Source of the DNA: Polytrichum commune
Lineage: Eukaryota > Streptophyta > Polytrichopsida > Polytrichales > Polytrichaceae
Assembly (NCBI GenBank): GCA_950295325.1
Contig: OX485809.1
Location: 25,234,001-25,298,000, forward strand
Reading direction: 5' to 3'
DNA length: 64,000 nt
Shown piece by piece: positions 47,446-56,866 of the stretch (positions are counted from its first letter, which is position 1; each line of letters starts with the position of its first letter). Under the pieces are notes generated by a model. That model had not been told where the DNA came from and did not search any database. It saw only the letters and a program-made list of their open reading frames with translations. A program made the position numbers and the translations under genes.

Positions 47446-48262
47446 GGGGGCATTCACGGTTGAGGTACCGGTACTACTTTTGGGACAAAGGACTTAAGGA
47501 CTTAAGGACTAGTGGATTTCGGTGTTTATCATGATTTACTATTATTTGATCAATAAATTTTAAATAAATAAGTAGATAGTTCATAGGCTATATCAAGAAA
47601 GATATTATTTCTTATTAAATAATCACCAATAATAGAGAAATTCCCTATGAAATAAGTAGATAAGTCATAAAACTTGAAAAGGGGTCAAATGACTTGTTTG
47701 GGCCACAACAATGGCATTTTTTGCTATTTAGGTGTGCATTGGTGGTCAATTATTTCTTGTTTTGCATCTTGGTACCTTGGTATAAGTGTCATGTGTCCAT
47801 TCATATAATTTTTTTGGTCCAATTCTAATACTAGATGTTCCTTTTAGGTGTGGCCGTGATTATATGTATTTTTGGCCATGTTTGGTGCCACATGTAAAGT
47901 TGGGCAATTGGTATTCAATACATTTTTGATTCTGTTGGTACACACTTGAACGATGATTGTGAGGAAAAAAATTGGGATCGTTTCGATTAATTCTTGTTGT
48001 CCTTTTCATTCCTTGATCCTAAGGTGAACAATTAAGACAACACTCCTAAATGTCCTTTAAGGAATGAAAATGATATCTTAGATGACCCTATTCCTTCTAA
48101 ATTAACTTTGTCGGTGTACTCAATATGGAGTATGAATTGTAGGTATGATCCAAAATATGCTTCACAATACAAATCTAAGCATACCAAGCATGTGAAGTTA
48201 TCTAAAAAAGTCCTTTTTCTGTTAGACACCCAAAAGTAGTACCCCAACCGTGAATGCCCCCC
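47446..48262. mobile_element. Non-autonomous DNA transposon, GGGGGCATTCACGG ends
   Basis: An 817-bp AT-rich segment with inverted ends of about 35 bp: GGGGGCATTCACGGTTGAGG at the left against the inverse GGGGGGCATTCACGGTTGGG at the right, both continuing with a TAC-TACTTTTGGG block; the left has an extra CGGTAC. It is flanked by AAT on both sides, or CAAT if one C is counted as flank, so the duplication is 3-4 bp. A short duplication and G-rich inverted ends would fit PIF/Harbinger (Tourist-like) best, but the superfamily is not settled. No coding capacity. Confidence 0.75.
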
Positions 48263-49249
48263 AATGTTGCTTGTGGAATTTTCATGGGCAAGGTTTGAGG
48301 TTAAAATGGGATTAGTTTATAGGATTTTGAAACATGGGAGATGATAACAAGGGAAAAAATGGGCACAAATAATCCTTCGGATTTTTAGATTATAAAAATT
48401 GAAGAAAGTGATGCTCAAGAAAATGCCATGTTTCATCCCCCCCCCCCCCCAAAAGACCTTTGACCAATCAAATTCACTTAGAAAATGAGCGGAAGGCTTG
48501 TGTGATCCACTATATGGGAACAACTCAATAATTGAGCATCTCCATAAATTCTCATGCCAAACTATGCAAATTACAATAGGCTAGCCACCTTGAATTCGGA
48601 GTATGTAAAGTGTCACATATTTTTAACCACATATATGTTAAGAATTCCTTTTCAATTTGAGAGTGTCCAAAAACATTCTACTTGTACCAAAATACATCTT
48701 TGATGTTAATGCAAAATTTGCATTGAAGTGGCAACTATTGATTAGAGTCAACACCCTCACATGAGCTCCCGACACAACAAAAACATGACCACTTCCCACT
48801 TTAACATATTGTTACAGATTCTCCTCTTCTACAAATTGCATGGCTCATGTGTTTATGCGTGGATATCCATGTTGGCTTGATGTTTATAGTTATTTTGATT
48901 GTAGATGAACAAGCTAGGTGTAGGGAATGAGTCAATGTTGGGAAGAAATCATCCATCAACCATAAATTGGTTGCTTGAGAAGTTAGGGGGGTTAAAGAAC
49001 CTCCGTGTCATCATATCACAACCAAACCAACCAAACATTACCCCCGGGATGTCAAATATTGAGCTTCCTTAATCACATGACCAATTCAATGCATATCATT
49101 CATACAAATATGAATAAGAATGAACATATTCGTTTATCATCAAAATATAAATTTCTAGGAGTTTATCACCTTCTCGAGAGCCCTATAGTATTGTCTTAGG
49201 CCATAAAATGAACCCACCAAGAACCACATTCACATTTTAACCTCCCCCT
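48263..49249. other. Intergenic, no gene seen
   Basis: AT-rich with a run of C at about 48,439-48,450. Nothing else was supported. Confidence 0.5.
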
Positions 49250-50800
49250 CAAGCTCTCCATCCCATCTTCCCACCCCAACCCACCCCCTTGACCTCCTCC
49301 TCTCTGCACGCAACTCACCACCTCAAGAGAATAATTACAACATGATAGTGTTTTTCCAAATTTCAAAAACTAAACATTTTTTTTGATGTGCACAGTGTGG
49401 AACACTCACCATTACAATCACTTGTAAAACAATTCTCAAAAATTCTCAAAAATATCCAAACAATTTCAATTTCAAGCATTTCTCACCTTTACAAGGGCAT
49501 TACAATGCCTTGGGTGATTACAATCCCCTTTTGCCTCCCTTGTAAGCTCCCCATCTCCCTTCCCATCCCCTTGGCCTCCGCTTTTCCCCTCACAAATTGG
49601 GCATTCCCACTTCACATGAGCACTTTCATCGTCAACAATTCCCCAAATTTTAGTTTCTTTAACGTAATGTAAAACATTTGGAGTGCTCATTGTTCATATC
49701 ACCTAGAAAAAAATATAAAAAATTATTTAGGTTTCCAAGGCCCAAGGAGTGTCATTTTGGCCTCCTTTCATGTTCCACATCCCACCTTTCCACTGCCTTG
49801 GCGTCTCCATCTCCCCTTGCACACATGGCTTTCAACGTGACGTGAGCAATAATCGTGTAAACAATTCCCCAAGTTCCAAAAAAAAAAGTAATTTATTTGA
49901 CTTCTCACATTTTGGAGAGCTCATCATTACAATTATCTAGAGAGAGGAATTTTTTTAAATGAAAGTTTCTAGCATTTTCTCGCATGCCTAGAGCCTTGGA
50001 GTGTCATTTTGGCCTCCTTTTCAACCTCCCCATCCCACCTTTTGAGTCCCCTTGGCCTCCCCTTTTGCCTTCCCAAACTGACTAAATACTTCTTCGTATG
50101 AGCACCGCCCTCTAAATAATTCCCAAAATTCAAAAAATATTTTTTCGGATGCACGTTTCAAGTTTCTCATCACTACAATCACCTAGGATTTTTTTGAAAA
50201 ATAAAAATAAGAATTAGCATTTTCTCGCTTTTCTTAGGGCCTTGGAGTGTTGTTTTGGGCCCCAAAATGGGATTGATGGCAACAAAGATTCCATTTGGCC
50301 TCCTTTTCAACTTTCCCATTCGACCTTTGAGTTACCTTGGCCTCCCCGTCTATCCTCCCAAATCGGCTAAGTACTTCTTCATATGAGCATTCCCCTTTAA
50401 ATAATTCCCAAAATTAAAATAACAAGAATAATTAAAATAAGAAAGTTTGGGTTGTGCTTGTCGTTATGATCACCTAGAAAAAAATTCATTGTTTTTAGGA
50501 AAATAAACGCATTCAACATTTTCTTACCTTTCTACACGGGCTTGGAGTATCATTTCAAGCCCCAAAATGAGATTGTTGGAAATAACAATCCTACTCAAGG
50601 CTCTATGACTTGATTTTAAGCTCATATTACCACTATGTTTGCCTTGTCCTTTAATGTTCCATATGGGGCCTTCCGACAAATTTGAGCAAAGGCCATGATA
50701 GTAAATGAAAAAAATAAATGAAAATAGGAATTCAAATTAAAACCTTTATTTTGTATCTTTTGCGTCTACCATCAACATAATCACCTAGGTAAAAATTTAG
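49250..50800 (+). repeat. Old tandem array, unit about 245-290 bp, at least five copies
   Basis: The anchor CTTGGAGTGTCATTTTGGCC or its variants recurs near 49,500, 49,747, 49,996, 50,242 and 50,535. Each is followed by CCTCCTTTTCAACCTCCCCAT-type pyrimidine text and then an ACAATTCCC-AAATT block, with a CATCACTACAATCACCTAG-type junction before the next unit. Divergence is high. It is possibly a degenerating satellite. Confidence 0.8.
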
Positions 50801-51989
50801 AATTATTTGTACATGTAATTCTAGAATTCGGGTGCCTTTTGTGTGCATAATGTGTGATGTGTTGAGCTATAGAAAGGGATCATTGGTAATGGCGATGCCA
50901 TTTAAGGCTCCCTCTCTAGAAGCCCTTAACACCATATTCCCACCCCCAATGTACCTTTTGCATTCTACTTTCTTGTCCTACATGGGGCTCACATACGTTT
51001 GCAACCCATTTTGGTACATGAAATAAAAAAGAAGAACGTAGAAGTTTTTTACCTTGATAGCTCAACACGTTGCTTGATTGTAATGTTGCATGTTACATAA
51101 ACTTCTTGCCAAAAGGTAAGTGGGTGTCCTTTGGTTTATCTTTCAGGTTCACCATCTTCTACTTATTAGATTTACACAATGAAAATTTTGTTGCATTAGT
51201 GAATTTACAATGAAGTATCAACTAAAACCATATCAAAAATCAGACCTCCCATGATTTAGATATGTTAAAAATTAGTGCATGTTTTCCTAAAATCCCTAAC
51301 CGAACATAGGTCGTAGCACTTGTGTTCACTATTGAGTGTGGAAGATTTAATAAAATTTGAAGATGTAGTCCAATTTCTTTTAGACACGTGTCGTTATGGT
51401 GCTTATTCTTCAATCCTCACCTAACCATTCATCAATCAAATATAGGAATTTCATTAAGAAAAATAATGGAATGACACTTGCATACCTTACTACCTGAGTC
51501 AGTTGACCAATCAAATAGTATAACATGATTGTATAGCGAGTGCCTTGTAGGCAAAATGGGCCACCATCATGTCGTTGCTATATGTTATCAACAATATATT
51601 ATAAAACCATTAGAGTTCTTCATAATGTAAAGTAGATGAAACCATGGCTTTAGTCCCAAACCCTGAATTTATGGGAATTAATCACTAAAGTTTTCTTAAT
51701 ACTTAAATTATCATATACAAAGAGTGGTGTCATGCTATTAAAACTGGCTTTCTAGCTTGTCCTACTAGGATGGGTAGGTCAAGATGCCCTTACATAGCCA
51801 TCCTGGGATTTAAGACAGTGGGTCCCATGTGCAAACCCATTTTAAATCCTTAAATTCTCTCAAAATTCGACTGAAAAAAGCAAGTCCCGAAACTTTCATC
51901 ATTCTATCAAAATAGGCTCCAACATGAGCTAACTAAGGAGCTCTTAATAGAAAGTTTTCTAGACCTTGGATAGCTGGCCAACTAGCATC
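50801..51989. other. Intergenic, no gene seen
   Basis: AT-rich. No supported feature. Confidence 0.5.
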
Positions 51990-52690
51990 ACCTAGCTAAA
52001 TTTTCCAGGCCCTTATTTGTCACTTAGCTTTAGCTAGCTAACTTTTCCGGAACTCTCATTTTCACTAAGCTTTGACGAGCTAAAAATTTGTGTGACATGC
52101 ATATTCATTCTAAACTAGAGAGAAATCCATTCAAATGAAACCAAACAATATATGTTAAATTGTATTGCTCTCGGTTGGCTCTATATTTTCATGTTGTTGC
52201 ACAAGGAAATTGAAAGGCTTAAAATTTGCACATATATTCGGCTTCATCACTTTCGACTCTCACCGGTGATAGATCATCATCTTCGTCATCATTGTCATTA
52301 TCATCATCATCATCATCATCTTCTTCTTCATTTTTGTAATCATCGGAATCATCAATGTCATCTGACAATTCACAGCAAGATGGAATCAAAGTGTTCCAAC
52401 TCGAAGATTCCATGATATCTATTGGATTATTAGGAATTAGGCTCATGTTCAGTTTCAAAAACATCATTGCTGCAACAATTCCGAGTTTGAGAGATGACCG
52501 TTTGGGTGCAATGACATCCTTCATTCCACCGAGATTGCATTCATATTTTAGCTATCTATTGGCTAACTTCAGCTATCTAACTTTCCTCGCCCGGATCATG
52601 GCACTTAGTTTTAGCTAGCTATTCTTTTGAGGCACAAAATTCATGCGTAGCTTTAGCTAGTTGGAGCTTTTAGCTAGCTAAATAGCTGCC
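51990..52690. repeat. TAGCTAGCTA-rich repeats around an acidic frame
   Basis: A segment of about 52 bp ending GCACTTAGTTTTAGCTAGCTA-like text occurs at 51,990-52,041 and again at 52,571-52,622 in the same orientation; weaker inverted matches (AGCTCCAACTAGCTAAA) lie outside. The enclosed minus-strand frame (52,524-52,219, 101 codons) has a long Asp/Glu run encoded by a GAT/GAC repeat and no recognisable domain. This may be a small decayed DNA transposon; the borders are not defined. Confidence 0.35.
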
Positions 52691-52800
52691 CACTTAATTA
52701 GTTGTCCGAGGTCTGAAGTTTTATGAAAGAAGGATCAAACCTATGGTTTTACCCCTCTTTGAGAGACTTTACAGATAACTCTATTGTGTTCTCATTCTTC

Positions 52801-52805
52801 TATGT
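52801..52805. repeat. Left target site duplication TATGT
   Basis: Matches TATGT at 63,734-63,738 exactly. A 5-bp duplication is standard for LTR retrotransposon integrase. Confidence 0.95.
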
Positions 52806-53506
52806 TGTGAGCCCAAAAGGGTGCCCACATTTAGTCTTAGACCCTTGAAACGTTAGTTGATGCACTTTGAAGTAGCATGTTACTTCACAAAAATATAAAA
52901 AGAGTGAAATGTTAGTCTTAGAAGTACCATGTTGTAAGAGGCTAGGATGTGAGTTGTTATTGTGTTTTTACCTTCGGAAGGATTTGAGTGAATGAGGATA
53001 GGTAAGGAGAACTTGGATTGAGTAGTTAGTGAGTAGGCTAGTACAAATGGATGGAGACAACCAAAGTGACTCAAGAGGCAAGTGCATTCGAATTGGGATG
53101 AATGGAGGATCACATGGAGCGCACAAGTGGACCACCTCATCATGGCCACTTAATGGGGAAGGCCCAAGGAAGAATGCAAGGTGGAGGATAAGCAAATTCT
53201 CAAAGCACCAATCAAATCACGAGTTAAGCATCGTGGTTTGAATTAAGTGGTGAGCGACGATTTGGGAAAGTAAGGGGAGAAAGTTATGGCGGCGGAAAGC
53301 GAAGGAGGCTAAGTTTGGGTTGAAGCATCCCAAGTTTGGTAAAGTGTGGTAGGTAGAAAGCCAAGGCTAGTTAAATGTTCGAATTAGGATCCTTGTTGAT
53401 CATTTGAGGGAGGAAGACTTAGAAGATAGGATTGGCGCCTACTAAGTAGGAGGAAATCTCAAGGGCTTATCGTGAGCCTTGAGGGTGCTCACCCCCTCAA
53501 GCTTAC

Positions 53507-53513
53507 TATATAA
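53507..53513 (+). promoter_or_regulatory. LTR TATA box
   Basis: TATATAA inside GCTTACTATATAATCCC, followed by a pyrimidine-rich CTCATTCTTCCCTCACTC stretch suitable for initiation about 30 bp downstream. The copy in the 3' LTR is at 62,576-62,582. This would place U3 at about 730 bp. Confidence 0.7.
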
Positions 53514-54021
53514 TCCCTCATTCTTCCCTCACTCATCCTCTCTTTCCTTTGTGCTCCAAGGCACCCCACGAGTTATAAGTGTGGGTGTGGGAAGCCATAT
53601 TGGAGCACATGTGTGTGCTTAGTTTTTAGTTTGAGAGCCAAGGCTTGTTAGTCTTGAAGAGGGCTTGACCTCTTGGTAGAATTAGTGTTGACGTGAAGGA
53701 TTTTAAAGTTAATTCATGATTCCAATTTGTGGTACTTAAAGTTCATGTTTTGAATACACGCGGTTGCAAGTTCCATGTTTAAGAGTTGAGCACTTGATGT
53801 TGTGATGAGTGCAAAAATATACTTGTGTGGATTAGTTAGTCTTAGTGAAGTTAGGAAATTCTCTCTCCCCCTCTCCTCTCTAGGATTTTAGGATTTTAGG
53901 ATTAGAGAAGAATTGTGTGATTAGAAAGGGGTTGTTAGTAGAATTAGGGAAATTAGGTAGGAAGATTAGTTAAGGGCTTGAATAATTAGTGAGGTAGTTG
54001 GGGATTACAACTACAAAGTTG

Positions 54022-54305
54022 TGGGTTTATGAAGGAGCTGGGTTTATGAAGGAGCTGGGTTTGTTTAGTTAGAAAGTAAAGAGCTGGGTTTATGAAGGAG
54101 CTGGGTTTGTTTAGTTAGAAAGTAAAGAGCTGGGTTTATGAAGGACCTGAGTTTGTTTAGTTAGAAGCTAAGGAGCTGGGTTCATGAAGGAGCTGGGTTT
54201 ATGAAGGAGCTGGGTTTGTTTAGTTAGAAGCGAAAGAGCTGGGTTTATGAAGGAGCTAGGTTTATGTAATTAGAAAGTAAAGAGATGGGTTCATGAAGGA
54301 GCTTA
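54022..54305 (+). repeat. Minisatellite within the 5' LTR, unit about 46 bp
   Basis: Units of GAGCTGGGTTTATGAAG followed by GAGCTGGGTTTGTTTAGTTA and an AAGTAAA tail, with partial and doubled units, about six in all. The identical array is in the 3' LTR at 63,091-63,374. It lies downstream of the TATA box, so it would be transcribed in R or U5. Confidence 0.92.
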
Positions 54306-54668
54306 GTAGATAGCCTACCTAATTAGCTCATAGACAAGTAGTTAGTTACATTATGCTAGTTAGTGTTATGGTGGCTTTCACAAGTAAATGTATTTGAGAT
54401 TGACTATAGAGAATAGTGTTCTTTTTTAACACTTGCATCCTCTCTTTAAAAATAAACCGCGTGCACAAATTAATGGAGAATGTGGAGCACTCTCGCGATG
54501 GCAAGACAAAGGAAGCAAAGACCAAAGTTAAATCCAAGACCACTTGAAGGGTGAACCTTGCACTATGGACTCATCCAAGTCCAAATCCAATACCGCGGAG
54601 GAATGTGAGCCCAAACCCACTACTCGGACTACGGACGCTTAAGGGTGGGGGGTTTGGCCTCACATAAT

Positions 54669-54690
54669 TGGTGCGTCCGCCGGGAGCGAA
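54669..54690 (+). other. Primer-binding site
   Basis: TGGTGCGTCCGCCGGGAGCG begins 4 nt after the LTR end (spacer TAAT). A TGG start pairs with the CCA end of a tRNA. The rest resembles, with mismatches, the TGGCGCCGTTGCCGGGGA type used by many plant Ty3 elements (tRNA-Asp-like), but the exact primer tRNA is not settled. Confidence 0.65.
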
Positions 54691-55573
54691 GCGGAAGGTA
54701 GTTACAAGACTTGGAGGCGACTAGGAGACTTGGAGGCAACTAGGAAAAATTGGAGACACAAACTTGAGAGAAGGGAAGGAGCACCCGAAACTCGGTAAGT
54801 ATTCTCTCTTTGGGTTACATTTGAATTCATTGTATTTCAACTATTCCTTGGAATGAATTGCATTGTCAATTACGCAAATTCATTTTTGAGGATGGAGCGC
54901 GGCGAAGGTACGTCCTCAACCTTTTTGGGGATTTGCTAAGAACTTAAAAGGAACCTATAACCGAGTAGCTCATTAAAACATTAGAGGGTAAATTCACCTT
55001 AGGACATTGAACTTTGACACTCACCTCGGGGTGAGTCTCAAAGTTTTGGGAGTTGTCATTTCATGCTCTAGATTAAATTAATATTTCACAAAGTTTATGG
55101 TGTTGTTACATTGAGTCACGATTGAGGGGAGTGCTAACTCACAGGGGGATGCGATTGCTCAAGGTATGTTTATTTCTTCAAAGTGAACTCATTAACTAAT
55201 TAAGGAATGCCTTTTGTACTCGTGATTGTTGTTATCCGTTGTAGAGGGTAATTCCCGAATTGTGGATGGTGTGAGAAGTTGAAGGGTGAAGCCTCGACTT
55301 TTAACATAATCTACTCGGAAGGTCACTCCCTCACAATCGGTATTGTGGTGAGTGTTAATTTGCGGGAAGGTGCGGAGGTGATGCTCCGACTTAACCAAAA
55401 AATTAACATGAACATGCCTATCCCCTATTGGGATTCTTTCACCTAAGTGGGCTTGCAGGTTCTTTTCCTCACCTCCTAAAAAAATTATAACCACACCAAG
55501 ACAAGTGAAAATATTAAGAGGGGAATTGCTAGGATTATGTGTGGTCAAGTGAGGGTCGATCGATTCTTATGGA
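54691..55573 (+). other. Untranslated leader of the retrotransposon
   Basis: About 0.9 kb between the primer-binding site and gag. It is expected to hold packaging and dimerisation signals, none of which I can identify by eye. A 118-codon minus-strand frame (55,548-55,192) has no family resemblance. Confidence 0.6.
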
Positions 55574-56866
55574 ATGCAAGGTAGGACTCGCTCACAAAAA
55601 CCAAGTTTGATAGTAGGACTAGAGAAATCTACTCGAAAGAGGCGGTCCTCTAAAATCAGTGATAGATTAGAACAAGATAATGTTAGAATAGAGAGTTGTT
55701 TGAACGTCGAACCTAGGACTAGGTCAATTCTAGACACCTTAGAACTTGGAGCTCAACTTGAAGAGGAGATCACTCCCTCCAAATTGAGTGGTGAAACTTC
55801 TTCGGAAAATTACACACTTAGAGAAGAATTCCCGGTAGAAGTTGATAGGGGATTGTTGAATAGTTCACCGGTCACCATGGCCGAGGAACGGGGGATATAT
55901 CCACCACCCATACCCCCAATTCCGCCCATACCTCGTATACCTCCAATAGACCCATTGGTTAGGCCAAGAGGCCTACCAATTGTGGTTCCACAAAATTTAG
56001 CGGCGATGGATATGCCATCTCATCTCCCTAAATTTTATGGGACCAAGGATGAGGACCCCTCTCGGCACATGGAACGGTATATCGAACGGTTGGCTAGCTT
56101 CCTCATAACCGACCCGGGTTATTGGTTAGTGTGGTTTCCTACCACTCTAGAGGGGGAAGCCTATGAATGGTATCGGGATCATGCCGAGGGACATTTTAGG
56201 GGATGGGAACAATTACAAAGGGAGTTTCTTAACGAATTTAGGCCGGAAGTGGGTCAAAGTACCGCATTAAGGGCATTGTCGTCATTGAAGCAAGGAAGGG
56301 AGGAAGAAATTTCGGCTTACATTAGGAGGTTTGATTTAGTGTGCACTAGATTTGTGGGTACCATGCTCAACGACGACACGCTAAAGCAATTTTTCATTCA
56401 AGGGTTTTTTAAGTCCGGAACTATTAGGGGTGTTCTAGAAAGGAATCCCTTGACCTTGGCGGATGCCAAGCGTGCGGCTAGAGATATTGAAAACTTGGAT
56501 AAAGATCACGAAAGGCTATGGAGAAGGGAGGATGAATTGATCCCACAATTCATCCCCATACGCCCTAGGGTGGTAGCGGTAGAACCCGCTAAGTATAAGA
56601 ACCAAATTCCATATGCCATTGTGGACACCGGTCCCCGACCTTTAGCGGTTAGGGAACCGGCACCTCTTTTGGCACTACCGGCCCCTAGAACGGATCCACA
56701 CTTGGAGGAGGTTGAGAGAAGACTAGGTGCTAGCCAACTAGGATTCCAAGAGGCTATGATAAAACAAATGCAAAGCCTCACGGATCAAATGTCATTAATG
56801 ATCCGGAGTCAACAACCGGGGCCTCCACCCCCGGTTGAGTCGGGTAGGCATTCTTCCGGATTATAG
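55574..56866 (+). CDS. gag: Retrotransposon Gag (capsid part), ends at UAG
   Basis: 430 codons from ATG to TAG. The basic, Ser/Arg-rich start is followed by an acidic segment, then a proline-rich stretch (IYPPPIPPIPPIPRIPPIDP, about residues 106-127), and a retrotransposon gag/capsid domain at about residues 150-290 that contains the characteristic EAYEWYRDHAEG, WEQLQREFLNEFRP and LKQGREEEISAYIRRF segments. A Gln/Leu-rich tail precedes the stop. Capsid protein assembles the cytoplasmic virus-like particle in which reverse transcription happens. What is odd: the reading frame continues without any further stop after the TAG, and the nucleocapsid zinc knuckle lies directly beyond it (first Cys codon at 56,867). 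So Gag made without readthrough lacks its RNA-binding module. The start at 55,574 is chosen because an ATG 5 nt earlier is in another frame and stops after 13 codons. Confidence 0.93.
   Translation: MQGRTRSQKPSLIVGLEKSTRKRRSSKISDRLEQDNVRIESCLNVEPRTRSILDTLELGAQLEEEITPSKLSGETSSENYTLREEFPVEVDRGLLNSSPVTMAEERGIYPPPIPPIPPIPRIPPIDPLVRPRGLPIVVPQNLAAMDMPSHLPKFYGTKDEDPSRHMERYIERLASFLITDPGYWLVWFPTTLEGEAYEWYRDHAEGHFRGWEQLQREFLNEFRPEVGQSTALRALSSLKQGREEEISAYIRRFDLVCTRFVGTMLNDDTLKQFFIQGFFKSGTIRGVLERNPLTLADAKRAARDIENLDKDHERLWRREDELIPQFIPIRPRVVAVEPAKYKNQIPYAIVDTGPRPLAVREPAPLLALPAPRTDPHLEEVERRLGASQLGFQEAMIKQMQSLTDQMSLMIRSQQPGPPPPVESGRHSSGL

Larger units (their letters stand above)
52806..54664 (+). repeat. 5' LTR
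   Basis: 1,859 bp, starting TGTGAG and ending CTCACA. It holds the promoter (TATATAA at 53,507-53,513), a minisatellite (54,022-54,305) and an AATAAA at 54,451-54,456. The motif TGTGAGCCCAAA at its start occurs again at 54,604-54,615, 60 bp before its end. The short frames inside are not genes: the same ones recur in the 3' LTR only because the LTRs match. Confidence 0.97.

Noticed and set aside
52880-54543. Short frames in the LTRs, repeated at 61,949-63,612
   Set aside because: They recur only because the two LTRs match; none has domain character.
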